Shown: positions 8,308-17,210 of the stretch, piece after piece
How positions within the stretch are numbered: the first letter of the stretch is position 1
How the letters are laid out: the number at the start of each line of letters is the position of its first letter
Assembly: GCA_021323855.1 (NCBI GenBank)
Contig: JAJPKE010000007.1
Span: 1 to 64,000, forward strand
Direction of reading: 5' to 3'
Origin: Chloroflexota bacterium
GTDB taxonomy: Bacteria; Chloroflexota; Ktedonobacteria; Ktedonobacterales; JADMIN01
DNA: 64,000 bases
The notes under the pieces: model-generated
The model's input: only the letters and a program-made list of their open reading frames with translations
Databases searched by the model: none
Told to the model about the DNA's origin: nothing
Program-made: the position numbers and the translations under genes

Positions 8308-8942
8308 TGTTGCCCCCGCGTTTGGGCATCTGGGATAGCGTGGTTCGTGCGGCTGGCGCGCGGCGCGAAGAAGAACATGCCGACGACGGCGGCGCACAGC
8401 ACAATTGCGATGGCTGAGATATTCCAGGCAAGGATAGCAAAGGCGAAGACGGCGGCGAGCGCGGCGCTGACCCAGACGAACCACCATCCCACGGCGGTCC
8501 GAGCCTGAACAAGCGGGCGGGCGAAATTTACCAGCACCAGCGCCATGATGCCAGCGGTCGCTGGAACGATGCCACGCAAGGCCGCCTGTACGACCGCAGC
8601 GTGTTCGATGCGCAAAAATAACGCCGCCAGCAGACAGGTGATGCTGGCGCTAGGCAGGAGCAGACCGGCGACCGAGAGGATGATGCCGCGCGTGCCGCCC
8701 AATTTCTTGCCGATCAGCACGGTGACGGCGATCAAATTGATGCCGGGCGTCAGCAGGCAGAGGTTCCAGAGGCGGTTGAACTCCTCATATGAGAGCCAGC
8801 CATAACGTTCGATGAAGGTGCGCTGGATGAGCAGCGTGGTCGAGGCGCCGCCGCCAAAGGATTGGAGACCGATACCAGCCCAGATGGCCAGCAGTCGCCA
8901 TGCGCCGGGCATTGGCTGCTGTTTGTCGCTGTCTACGCTCAT
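8304..8942 (-). CDS. chrA: Chromate transporter, first half-size subunit (CHR family)
   Basis: A 212-residue partner of the adjacent CHR half. The family motif GLQSFGGGASTTLLIQRTFI lies near residues 22-41, followed by LCLLTPGINLIAVTVLIGKK, the counterpart of the PGP motif in the other half. About five hydrophobic segments follow. The start at 8942 (MSVDSDKQQ) is chosen because GGGAGGTGAATGG lies directly upstream; an upstream TTG in frame has no ribosome-binding site. Translation is probably coupled to the second half through the ATGA overlap. Confidence 0.85.
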   Translation of the reverse strand: MSVDSDKQQPMPGAWRLLAIWAGIGLQSFGGGASTTLLIQRTFIERYGWLSYEEFNRLWNLCLLTPGINLIAVTVLIGKKLGGTRGIILSVAGLLLPSASITCLLAALFLRIEHAAVVQAALRGIVPATAGIMALVLVNFARPLVQARTAVGWWFVWVSAALAAVFAFAILAWNISAIAIVLCAAVVGMFFFAPRASRTNHAIPDAQTRGQQ

Positions 8943-9003
8943 CCATTCACCTCCCATGACGCTCTTCGCTCTTCGCTCTTCGCTACCCGGCTCATCCAAC
9001 TGG

Positions 9004-10032
9004 TCAGGCGGAAACGGCGCGCGAATCTCCCGGCGGCGCGGAACGCACCCGGTCGAGTTCCCGGTTGCTCTGCGCCAGGAAGCTCGCCAGCGTGCCGAAG
9101 GAGGTAGTGAAGCCGTTGCCGGTGCCGATCAACGCCTGAGCCTCGCGACCAATCCTGGCGATGGCCTCGCCGTCAATGCCGGTGGCGACGCCGCACGACG
9201 CGAAGAGATAGACCAAATCCTCGGTGGCGACGTTGCCCATATTGGTCGTATGCACCGGCATCGCAATCCCGCCGCCGATACCGCCAACAGATCCCTCGAA
9301 GTGCGTAATGCCAGCCTCGTAAGCGGCAAAGACATTGGCAATGGCAGTGCCAGCCAGCGTATGCAGATGCAGGCCGATGGTCAGATGCGGCCAGCGTGTG
9401 CGAATCGCCTGGATGCGTTCACGCACCAATGTCGGCCACGCCAACCCAACGCTATCGGCCAGCGACACCTCGCTGATGCCGGCGGCGACGAAACGCTCGA
9501 TCAAGCCGAGGATATAGCTCTCAGCGAGTACGCCATCATAGGGGCAGATGAATGAGGTGCCCATACCGACGCTGACCGTCACGCCTGCCGCGCGTCCGGC
9601 CTCCGCGATGCGCTCGATCTCCTGTACGTTGCGCTCGACCGTCATGTTGGAGTTGAGGCGGTTATACGTTTCGCTGGCAACGATCAGGCAGGAGAGCTTG
9701 GGCACGCCTACCGCCATTGCTCGCTCAGCGCCGCGCATATTGGGCACGAGCGCGCGATAGACCGCCCGATGTGGACGCGCCAGCGCCTCCCGCGCCACTG
9801 TCTCGGCATCGGCCAGGCTTGGGATGACACGCGGATGCACAAATCCGGTGATCTCGATCTCCGGCACACCTGCCGCATCCAGTTGCCCGATGATCGCTAC
9901 CTTTTCGTCGGTCGTCGGCACACGCAGATGCGGTTCATGCAACACAGTCTGCAATCCGTCGCGCGCAAAGACATCTATGATCGTCACGCCGCGTTGCTCT
10001 CCGCCTCCTCCGCTCGTCATGGTATCCGCCAT
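9004..10032 (-). CDS. HMG-CoA-lyase-like DRE-TIM metallolyase
   Basis: A TIM-barrel lyase of 342 residues in the family that cleaves 3-hydroxy-3-methylglutaryl-CoA or citramalyl-CoA. VFARDGLQ (residues 21-28) carries the catalytic Arg and the metal-binding Asp, GLHLHT (about 221-226) provides the metal His pair, and GNVATEDLVYLF is the family's C-terminal block. The flexible G-loop, normally GLGGCPY with a catalytic Cys, here reads GIGGGIAMP, so the Cys is missing. The substrate may therefore differ. It lies 81 bases downstream of a GntR/FCD regulator on the same strand, and a CoA transferase and CitE-like lyase lie across the divergent promoter. R-citramalyl-CoA lyase of Chloroflexus is an HMGL relative, which makes citramalyl-CoA a fair guess. 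Confidence 0.82.
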   Translation of the reverse strand: MADTMTSGGGGEQRGVTIIDVFARDGLQTVLHEPHLRVPTTDEKVAIIGQLDAAGVPEIEITGFVHPRVIPSLADAETVAREALARPHRAVYRALVPNMRGAERAMAVGVPKLSCLIVASETYNRLNSNMTVERNVQEIERIAEAGRAAGVTVSVGMGTSFICPYDGVLAESYILGLIERFVAAGISEVSLADSVGLAWPTLVRERIQAIRTRWPHLTIGLHLHTLAGTAIANVFAAYEAGITHFEGSVGGIGGGIAMPVHTTNMGNVATEDLVYLFASCGVATGIDGEAIARIGREAQALIGTGNGFTTSFGTLASFLAQSNRELDRVRSAPPGDSRAVSA

Positions 10033-10113
10033 CGTACTGTTCCCCTTCGTGAGTGGCTGTGCATTATTGGATTGCTCTACCTCTCCGCGTGCTATGCCGG
10101 CGATTCGCGCCGA

Positions 10114-10779
10114 TCACCCCTGACGCGGAGCTTGCGATTCCAGATAGGCGATATTTGCCTGCTCGCCGGTCTGAATGTGTTCGCGCAGCAAATGATCGGT
10201 TAGATCGGCGTCGCGGGCGCGAATCGCCGCCAGTAGGGCCGTATGCTGCGAAAACGAAAGTTGCGCGTGGTTCTGTGTAATCCAGTTTCCCTCCCACATG
10301 AATTTTTTCCAGAGGTGTTGCACCAGATCCAGCAGCACACGATTGTCCGCCGCGCTGTAAATCAACAAGTGCCATTCGGCGTTGAGTTGATTGACGCGCT
10401 CGATATCCTGGCGCTCCGCCGCCCGTTCCATCTCGCACTGAAGCAGTTCGAGCCGGGCGATATCCTCATCTGAGAGGCGTGGAACGGCAAGGCGCGCGGC
10501 CTGAGATTCGAGTTCGGCGCGCAGGCGAAAGATGTCATGGATATCTTTCGTGGAATAGCGCGTCACCGATACCGAGTGATGCGGCTCGCGCTGCAAAAGA
10601 CCTTCCGCCTGGAGTGTGCGAATCGCCTCGCGCACCGGCGTCGGACTCATGCCAAGCTGCTGGGCAAGCCGACCGACCGTTAGCGGCTGATCTTGCGCAA
10701 TCTCGCCGCGCAGAATCGCGCCGCGTAGCGCCTCCACGGCCAGCGCCGTCTTCGTCATATGTTCATTTGGCAGTCGCAC
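10114..10779 (-). CDS. GntR-family transcriptional regulator, FCD subfamily
   Basis: A 221-residue DNA-binding regulator. The N-terminal winged helix-turn-helix (about 10-75, LTVGRLAQQLGMSPTPVREA) is followed by an all-helical FCD ligand-binding domain. The FCD domain has the expected acidic and His residues for metal/carboxylate binding (ELESQAARLA, NAEWHLLIY, SFSQHTALLAAI). Such regulators usually sense small organic acids. The start is GTG with GAGAAGGGA ten bases upstream. It is divergent from the CoA transferase gene and precedes the HMGL-like gene, so it probably controls both directions. Confidence 0.88.
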   Translation of the reverse strand: MRLPNEHMTKTALAVEALRGAILRGEIAQDQPLTVGRLAQQLGMSPTPVREAIRTLQAEGLLQREPHHSVSVTRYSTKDIHDIFRLRAELESQAARLAVPRLSDEDIARLELLQCEMERAAERQDIERVNQLNAEWHLLIYSAADNRVLLDLVQHLWKKFMWEGNWITQNHAQLSFSQHTALLAAIRARDADLTDHLLREHIQTGEQANIAYLESQAPRQG

Positions 10780-10959
10780 GTGTTCTCGTCCCTTCTCCCA
10801 TGTACCTCGTTGGTCCTTTTACACCTGATGCCGTTTGCATGCACCTGCATCATGGACGGCTTTCCCCTGGGCGTCAAGCCATGAAAATCATGAGAGCAAC
10901 GACATTCGGCGGCCTGTGTTGGCGCGCACATGAAAAGGTTGGTAGGGCGCGAGAACTGC

Positions 10960-10988
10960 TTGACAACGTTACCTGCCCGTGTTAGATA
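10960..10988 (+). promoter_or_regulatory. Predicted promoter of the CoA-transferase/CitE operon
   Basis: A perfect TTGACA at 10960-10965 is followed after 17 bases by TAGATA (10983-10988), within a very AT-rich segment that stands out from its surroundings. The -10 match is moderate. Confidence 0.5.
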
Positions 10989-10997
10989 TTATATATA

Positions 10998-11008
10998 GTA
11001 TATTATAC
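10998..11008. promoter_or_regulatory. Palindrome GTATATTATAC, candidate regulator operator
   Basis: A perfect 5-bp inverted repeat around one central base, ten bases downstream of the predicted -10 and 60 bases before the CoA transferase start. FCD-type GntR proteins often bind short palindromes of the GTAT-N-ATAC kind. That this is the site for the regulator at 10114-10779 is inference. Confidence 0.45.
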
Positions 11009-11067
11009 ACGACAACCCACGCAACCTTTCTGGTAGACGCCAACCAACGAAGAACGGGGATTTCAGC

Positions 11068-12339
11068 ATGGCGGAGGCTTCTCTCACTCCTTCTTCCGAT
11101 CGTTCCAACATGTCCAATCCTGGTAACTCTACCGAACCGCGCACGGCGACGCCGATGGCGCTGGCAGGGATTCGGATACTTGATATCGCCACGATGGCAG
11201 CCGCGCCCTGGGCTGCGGCTTATCTGGCCGAGCTTGGCGCCGACGTGGTGAAGGTGGAAATGCCGGGAGTGGGCGATCATCAGCGCCGCTGGGGCACACC
11301 CAAGAACGGCGAAGGTCTCTTCTGGAAGTCTATGGGCCGCAACAAACGCTCGATTACCCTCAACCTCGGCAAGCCGCAGGGAGCTGCGCTTTTCAAGCGG
11401 CTGGCGGCTGAGGCGGATGTAGTGATCGAGAACTTCCGCCCCGGCACGCTGGAACGCTGGGGCATCGGCTATGAGACGCTGCACGAGATCAATCCCCGGC
11501 TTATCATGCTGCGCGTTACCGGCTTCGGCCAGTACGGCCCCTATAGTCCCCGCCCCGGCTTTGGCACGCTGGCGGAATCGCTGACCGGCTTCGCCCATCT
11601 CACCGGCCAGCCGGGTGGCCCACCAACGCTGCCCAACGGTCCACTGGCCGATGGTCTGGCGGGGATTACCGGCGCATATGCCGTGATGGTTGCGCTCTAC
11701 TGGCGCGACGCGCGCGGCGGCAGCGGCCAGCAGATTGACCTCTCGCTCTGTGAGCCGCTGCTGCGCCTGCTGGAACCGGCGCTGCTGGACTACGATCAGT
11801 TCGGCATTGCGCGCGGGCGCGTGGGCAATCGCAGCGATCACGTCGCCCCGCGCAATTCCTATCAGTGCGGTGATGGTCGCTGGGTCTCGATCTCCGCCAG
11901 CGCGCAGCCGATCTTCGAGCGACTGATGAACGCTATTGGCCGGCCCGAACTGAGCAGCGACCCACGCTTCGCCGTCAATTCCGCTCGTATTGAGAACGTC
12001 GCCGCGCTCGATGAAATCATCGGCGCGTGGATAGGGCAGCATACTCGCGATGACGTGCTGGCGCGGCTGGAAGAGGCGCAGGTGGCTGTCGCGCCGATCT
12101 ATGACATTCCTGATATTTTCGCCGATCCGCACTTTGCCGAACGGCAGAGTCTGATAGCGGTTGAGGACCCCGAACTTGGCAACGTGCGCCTCGTCAACGT
12201 CGTTCCACGTTTCAGCGAGACCCCCGGCCAGGTCCGCACGACAGGTCCGGCGCTGGGCGCGCACAATGCCGAAATCTACGGCAAGTTGGGTATCGGGGCA
12301 GGGGAACTCGAGGCGCTGCATCAGGAGGGCATCATCTGA
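11068..12339 (+). CDS. Type III (CaiB/BaiF) acyl-CoA transferase
   Basis: Transfers CoA between carboxylic acids through an aspartyl-CoA thioester intermediate. The 423 residues contain the family blocks ILDIATMAAAPWAAAYLAEL, GADVVKVE, NKRSITLNL and VIENFRPGTL, and NGPLADGLAG has the expected catalytic Asp. The C-terminal small domain (GRWVSISASAQPIFERLMNA) is also typical. It starts at ATG 11068 after a 30-residue unstructured leader and is followed after 46 bases by a CitE-like lyase. Together these fit activation of a hydroxy- or unsaturated dicarboxylate to its CoA ester, then cleavage. The true acceptor (citramalate, malate, itaconate or mesaconate) cannot be read from sequence. Confidence 0.9.
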   Translation: MAEASLTPSSDRSNMSNPGNSTEPRTATPMALAGIRILDIATMAAAPWAAAYLAELGADVVKVEMPGVGDHQRRWGTPKNGEGLFWKSMGRNKRSITLNLGKPQGAALFKRLAAEADVVIENFRPGTLERWGIGYETLHEINPRLIMLRVTGFGQYGPYSPRPGFGTLAESLTGFAHLTGQPGGPPTLPNGPLADGLAGITGAYAVMVALYWRDARGGSGQQIDLSLCEPLLRLLEPALLDYDQFGIARGRVGNRSDHVAPRNSYQCGDGRWVSISASAQPIFERLMNAIGRPELSSDPRFAVNSARIENVAALDEIIGAWIGQHTRDDVLARLEEAQVAVAPIYDIPDIFADPHFAERQSLIAVEDPELGNVRLVNVVPRFSETPGQVRTTGPALGAHNAEIYGKLGIGAGELEALHQEGII

Positions 12340-12385
12340 ACCAGCCTATACTATGCAGCGACGCATGACGAAAAAGGAGGATACC

Positions 12386-13291
12386 ATGACGATTCTGCGT
12401 ACCTTGCTCTTTGCGCCCGCAACCTCTTCGCGGCATGTGGAGAAGGCGCTCTCCGGCGCAACTGGCGCCGATGGCATTATCCTCGACCTCGAAGATGCGG
12501 TCGCCATCGCGGAGAAACCGGCGGCGCGTCTGGCGGTGCGCGCAACGCTCGATGCGCGCGGCAAGCGGGGAGACGGCCCGCTGGTGTTCGTGCGCGTCAA
12601 CGGCCTGACGACTTCCTACACCTATGATGACCTCTGCACTGCGGTTGGCCCCGGCCTCGATGGCATCGTGCTGCCAAAGACTGAATCCGCCGCGCAGTTG
12701 GCGACGGTTGACTGGCTGTTGCGCCAACTCGAACGCGCCGGTGGATTGCCGGAGGGCGCCATCGAAGTGATGCCCATCGTTGAGACAGCCGCAGGCATTG
12801 CGCACTTGGCCGAGATTGCCGCCGCCACGCCGCGTGTGCGCCGGCTCAACTTCGGCGCGGGCGACTACAGCCTCGATACCTCGATGACCTGGGTGGCGGG
12901 GCATGAAGGCATCCTCTGGGCGCGCATTGCTGTGGTCAACGCCTCGCGCGCAGCCAGATTGGAGCAGCCGATAGATACAGTCTATGCGCGGCTCGACGAC
13001 ATGGAGGGATTCGCCGCCGAAACCGAACAGGCCAGGCGTCTTGGCTTCCAGGGCAAAGCGTGCATCCATCCCAAGCAAGTGTCGGTCGTCAACGATATCT
13101 TTACGCCAACTGAGCAGGAAATTGCCTGGGCAAGACGTATTGTTGAAGCCTTCGCACAGGCCGAGGCGGCGGGCATTGCCTCGGTTACGGTAGATGGCCA
13201 GTTCGTAGATTATCCCATCGCCTATAAGGCAAAGCGTACCCTTGAGATTGCAGCCCATATTGAGCGATTGAGCATCAGCCTACGTGACTGA
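12386..13291 (+). CDS. CitE-like (HpcH/HpaI family) acyl-CoA lyase
   Basis: A TIM-barrel Mg-dependent lyase of 301 residues, related to citrate lyase beta subunit, malyl-CoA lyase and citramalyl-CoA lyase (CLYBL). The family residues are visible: LLFAPATSSRHVEKAL, ILDLEDAVA with the acidic metal ligands, FVRVNGL, MPIVETAAGI, NFGAGDYSLD and GKACIHPKQV. ATG 12386 is chosen because AAAGGAGG lies six bases upstream; the frame is open further back but overlaps the CoA transferase. It is co-transcribed with the CoA transferase. Expected reaction: cleavage of a 3-hydroxyacyl-CoA to acetyl-CoA plus an oxoacid. Confidence 0.88.
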   Translation: MTILRTLLFAPATSSRHVEKALSGATGADGIILDLEDAVAIAEKPAARLAVRATLDARGKRGDGPLVFVRVNGLTTSYTYDDLCTAVGPGLDGIVLPKTESAAQLATVDWLLRQLERAGGLPEGAIEVMPIVETAAGIAHLAEIAAATPRVRRLNFGAGDYSLDTSMTWVAGHEGILWARIAVVNASRAARLEQPIDTVYARLDDMEGFAAETEQARRLGFQGKACIHPKQVSVVNDIFTPTEQEIAWARRIVEAFAQAEAAGIASVTVDGQFVDYPIAYKAKRTLEIAAHIERLSISLRD

Positions 13292-13454
13292 TACGTGATA
13301 GGTTCCCGGCGTCATTTCCCCTGGCATGTTGATTCTGCAACCAACAGTGTCGTTGTCGGAGTTGCCCAGGTCCGCGTGGACGAGAGCGAGGGAAGACGTG
13401 ATGTATAATCACCTTGCGGCTATGTCAAGAAGAGGCCGCCACAAGGTACTCACT

Positions 13455-16265
13455 ATGATCCACTTCATCCGCCGCTCATTGCTCACGCAACTCATTGGCG
13501 TCTATCTGGTGTTCGTGCTGATTGTGATTGGCAGCGGCATGGAAATAGATGCCGTGGGCCAGCATCAGATTCGAGATCAGATTCAGACCACGGATTTCGC
13601 GCTGGCGCAGGAGATTGCCTTCGAGACCTTTACAACCATCAGCGATACCGAAACCTCGCTGGTGAAGATCGAATGGGCGGTGGCCGGCAGTGTGAACGAC
13701 CCCAGTGCGATGGAGAGCATGTTCACCGCATTCATGGCGAGCCGACAAGATATTGACCGCATGTACTGGCTCGACGCCAGCGGTATCCAGCAGGTCTCTG
13801 TTCCCCCGAATCCTCCCCCGAATCCTCTGCCGCTCGCAACAGACTATAGCAGCATGCCGTTGTTTCAGCGGGTGCAGTCGAGCGACGCGCCGCTCGTAGA
13901 GGGTGGCAGCGTGGACCCGACCAACTCACACGATGTTGTGACCGTCGCTGAAGCTGTACACGGCAATCACGGCCAGTTTCTTGGCATGGTGGCTGCGACG
14001 CTCCTCCTGGATAGCCTCAGCCAGCAGCTTGGCATCGTCACCAACTCGCAGACATTGCAGGGACAGCATGTTATCATCAGCCTGTTGGACGACCGTGGAT
14101 TGCTCATCGGCGCCTCTGACCCCGCGCACGCTCACCTGTTACAGCCGGAAGCCACGCAGCTTCCGGGCGCTGTTGAAGCGCTTGCCGGAGGCACCGCAGC
14201 CTCCGAAGTGAACGGTCCAAATGGCGATGGGAAGTGGCTCTATAGCGCCGTGTCGGTGCCGGATATCGGCTGGGCCGTGGTTGTCCAGCAACCTGAAACC
14301 GACATCACGGCGGCAACTTCCAATTTTGGCCTCTGGCTGTGGCTCGCAACCATTCTCTTTGCCGCTGGTGGGCTGCTCTTCTGGCTCGTGTTGCTACGCC
14401 GGGTGATTCGCCCACTGCACGCGCTCGCCGCGCAACATGGCAGTTTGCCAGAACTGGATACTGAGCGCACGTCCATTCCCTCGCTGACGCAGCGTAGCGA
14501 TGAGATAGGCAAACTTGCGTACTCCTTGCAGGGACTCGAACGTGAGGTGGTGGTGCGGCTCACAGAACTGCATACGCTGCTCGAAACTTCCAATGCGGTC
14601 GTCAATTCGCTCGATCCGCGCGCAGTTGGGGCTACGATCATCCGCGAGGTGCGCCGCCTGGTAGACGTACAGGCGGCGTCGGTGCTGGTGCCTGATGAGC
14701 AGGGTGTATTGCGCCCGCTCGCCAGTGAGGGACGCGCGGAAAATTATGAGAGTGAAGTACAGGTACCTTCAGATGAATTGCGGAGGCCGGCGGCGCGGGC
14801 ATTGCACGATGGCCAGCCAGTGCAGATGATTGACGACGGAAGCGTGGATTTCCCAGAATTCTCGGCGGCGGAGGGGTTCCGCTCTGTGCTGGCAATCCCG
14901 ATTATCAGCCAGCGCGTCGGTGGCGTCGTGCTGGCGGTTCACCGCCGCGAGCCTATTCCCTTCACGCGCAACGAGCTGGACTTGCTGCTCACCTTCGCCA
15001 ACTACGCCGCGCTCGCCTGGGAGCACGCGGTCCTCTACGAGCGCAGCGACGAACGGCTGCGCGAAGTGGCACGCGAGAATGAGCGGCTGTACCACGAGGC
15101 GATGTCCGAAAAGCGCACGCTCAGCGCCATTGTTGATAGCATAAACGATGGCTTGCTGCTCACCAGCCCGGATGGCACGGTTCTTTATGCCAACCCCGGC
15201 GCATGTGCGCTGCTCGGCCTCTCTGATCGCGCGCTGGGCGATCTGCATATCAGCGATGTGCATCAGCGGCTGGCAGCGCTGAGCGAGCATCCAGGCGACT
15301 ATCAGCGTAGCCTGACCCGCGCTGAGGCTGGCGAAATTGGCGAATGGCTGCTGGAAGCGCGCCAAGATTACAGCGCGCGGGCGCTCTTGCTGCGGCTCTT
15401 CGATGTGCGTGGCGATGGCAATGAGGCCATCGGTCGCGGCTTGTTGATACGCGATGTCACGCATGAGCGCGAGGTAGACCAATTCAAGACGACCCTGCTG
15501 GCAGCGGTGGGCCATGAGCTACGGACGCCGCTCGCCGCCATCAAGGGGCATGCCTCGACGTTGCTTCAAGATGACGTCACCTGGTCGCAGGACGATCAGC
15601 GACATTCCCTCTCGACGATCAGCGCCGAGGCGGACCATCTAGCCCAACTCGTCAACAACTTGCTCGATATGTCGCGGCTCGAAGCCGGACTGCTCTTGCT
15701 GCATCGCGCGCCCCGGCGCTTTGATGAACTGGCGGCGGCTGTCGTACACCGCCAGACAGTTGCGCCTGAGCGCATTGCGCTGGAACTGCCAGATGATTTG
15801 CCGCCAGTGTGGGTGGATGCGCCGCGCATCGAGGTGGTCATGCAGAACTTGCTGGCAAATGCGCTTGCCTATTCAGATGGCCCGGTGCGCGTCGGCGCCA
15901 GCCAGCAGGACGACATGGTGCGCGTGGTCGTCTCAGATGATGGCCCTGGCATCGGCGATGAAGACCTGCCGCATATCTTCGAGCGATTCTATCGCGCCAG
16001 GCATTCCCATCGCCAGACGGGCGGCACCGGTCTGGGTCTGGCAATCTGCAAAGCCTTCGTCCAGGCGCACGGTGGCCAAATCTGGGCCGAGAGCGGGCCG
16101 CGTGGCACCGCCATTTATTTCACGCTGCCAGCAGTCGCGCGCTCGACCGATGACGCCGTTGCTTCGCCTGCCGAAAACATCGAAAGCAGGCAAGAAGAAA
16201 AGCGAGCTTTGCCAGCCGTAGCAACACCATCGCGCGACCTGAGCGCGGAAAGGAGCGGCTCATGA
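13455..16265 (+). CDS. Membrane sensor histidine kinase (dCache-HAMP-GAF-PAS-HisKA-HATPase)
   Basis: A 936-residue kinase. A membrane segment at about 9-30, an extracytoplasmic double-Cache-like sensor (about 31-288) and a second membrane segment (about 290-313) are followed by HAMP, GAF (373-532) and PAS (551-660). The HisKA box GHELRTP has the phospho-His near 686, and the HATPase has an N box at about 793 and later DDGPGIG and GGTGLGL. Upstream ATG codons exist at 13326 and 13401. 13455 is preferred because a TATAAT at 13404 may be the promoter -10 and MIHFIRRSLLTQ suits a membrane start. The stop overlaps the response regulator by four bases. Cache sensors often bind amino or carboxylic acids, consistent with the adjacent transporter. 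Confidence 0.9.
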   Translation: MIHFIRRSLLTQLIGVYLVFVLIVIGSGMEIDAVGQHQIRDQIQTTDFALAQEIAFETFTTISDTETSLVKIEWAVAGSVNDPSAMESMFTAFMASRQDIDRMYWLDASGIQQVSVPPNPPPNPLPLATDYSSMPLFQRVQSSDAPLVEGGSVDPTNSHDVVTVAEAVHGNHGQFLGMVAATLLLDSLSQQLGIVTNSQTLQGQHVIISLLDDRGLLIGASDPAHAHLLQPEATQLPGAVEALAGGTAASEVNGPNGDGKWLYSAVSVPDIGWAVVVQQPETDITAATSNFGLWLWLATILFAAGGLLFWLVLLRRVIRPLHALAAQHGSLPELDTERTSIPSLTQRSDEIGKLAYSLQGLEREVVVRLTELHTLLETSNAVVNSLDPRAVGATIIREVRRLVDVQAASVLVPDEQGVLRPLASEGRAENYESEVQVPSDELRRPAARALHDGQPVQMIDDGSVDFPEFSAAEGFRSVLAIPIISQRVGGVVLAVHRREPIPFTRNELDLLLTFANYAALAWEHAVLYERSDERLREVARENERLYHEAMSEKRTLSAIVDSINDGLLLTSPDGTVLYANPGACALLGLSDRALGDLHISDVHQRLAALSEHPGDYQRSLTRAEAGEIGEWLLEARQDYSARALLLRLFDVRGDGNEAIGRGLLIRDVTHEREVDQFKTTLLAAVGHELRTPLAAIKGHASTLLQDDVTWSQDDQRHSLSTISAEADHLAQLVNNLLDMSRLEAGLLLLHRAPRRFDELAAAVVHRQTVAPERIALELPDDLPPVWVDAPRIEVVMQNLLANALAYSDGPVRVGASQQDDMVRVVVSDDGPGIGDEDLPHIFERFYRARHSHRQTGGTGLGLAICKAFVQAHGGQIWAESGPRGTAIYFTLPAVARSTDDAVASPAENIESRQEEKRALPAVATPSRDLSAERSGS

Positions 16266-16957
16266 GCGCCACCGGACAACGCATCCTCGTCGCTGAAGAT
16301 GAGGCGCCGCTGCGCGATTTCATCAGCCGCAATCTTCGTGTACGCGGCTACACGGTATTTGAGGCCAGCAACGGACTCGAAGCGCTGGCGCTCTGGGAAA
16401 CGGAGTCGCCGCATCTCCTCATCCTCGACATTATGATGCCGCGCCTCGATGGATTGGAGGTTTGCCGCCGCATCCGCGAGCGTTCCACTGCGCCGATCAT
16501 CGTCTTGACGGCGCTGGATGCCGAGAGCGACAAGGTTGCCGCACTGGATCTCGGCGCTGACGACTATCTGACGAAACCATTTGGCGTGGAGGAATTGCTG
16601 GCCCGCGTGCGTGCCTCGCTCCGCCGCTCCACCTGGGTATCGCAGGCGCCTGCGCCCGGCGTGCGCACCTTCGGTTCACTTTCCATTGACCTCGAAGGGC
16701 ATGTAGTCAGGCGCGACGGCGACGAGATTCGCCTGACGCCGACGGAGTTTGCGCTTCTGGCGCAGTTGGTGATTCACGCCGGCAAGGTCGTCACTCACCG
16801 GCAACTCTTGCAGCGCGTGTGGGGCGAAGAATACGGCGGCGAGGCGGAATATTTGCGTGTGTATATGGGGCGTCTGCGCCGCAAAATCGAGGAGGACGCC
16901 GCCAATCCACGCCATCTGCTCACCGAGCCTGGGGTGGGCTACCGCTTCATCCCCTAG
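16262..16957 (+). CDS. OmpR/KdpE-type response regulator
   Basis: A 231-residue partner of the overlapping kinase (ATGA overlap). The receiver domain has acidic residues at 12-14 (EDE), phospho-acceptor Asp56 (LLILDIMMP), Thr83 and Lys105 (DDYLTKPFG). The C-terminal winged helix (about 135-231) shows LTPTEFALLAQLVIHAG and RVYMGRLRRKIEEDAANPRH. The closest familiar relatives are KdpE-like regulators, but no kdp genes are present. The likely target is the HAAT transporter operon that starts 250 bases downstream, or the CoA-transferase operon upstream. Confidence 0.93.
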   Translation: MSATGQRILVAEDEAPLRDFISRNLRVRGYTVFEASNGLEALALWETESPHLLILDIMMPRLDGLEVCRRIRERSTAPIIVLTALDAESDKVAALDLGADDYLTKPFGVEELLARVRASLRRSTWVSQAPAPGVRTFGSLSIDLEGHVVRRDGDEIRLTPTEFALLAQLVIHAGKVVTHRQLLQRVWGEEYGGEAEYLRVYMGRLRRKIEEDAANPRHLLTEPGVGYRFIP

Positions 16958-16977
16958 CTCATCCTCTCTTGGATGAG
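16958..16977 (+). terminator. Small hairpin after the response regulator
   Basis: CTCATCC (16958-16964) pairs with GGATGAG (16971-16977) around a 6-base loop, followed by GCTAATTTG. It begins immediately after the stop codon. It is a weak terminator candidate. Confidence 0.45.
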
Positions 16978-17210
16978 GCTAATTTGCTATGTTAGTAGCA
17001 TGTTAGCCCGCAAACATTTACACAATATTTATGCTACTCCTCTTTCCATTTATGCGCTTTTTATTCCCTCTCGGTTAGGCTATGGTCATCAGTCCACACC
17101 GTCTGCGCTAACTGTGCTAGCTGCACTGGTCCGTGTGATCCCCGGCGGTTCTCGCGTCGTCGCCTTCGCCGTGGATCCACCTCGAAGAAGAGGAAAGGGG
17201 TAGTTGGCTC

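Noticed and set aside
10969..12321. A 450-codon minus-strand frame opposite the first CoA transferase
   Set aside because: No motif, no ribosome-binding site, and it is fully antisense to a well-supported enzyme gene.
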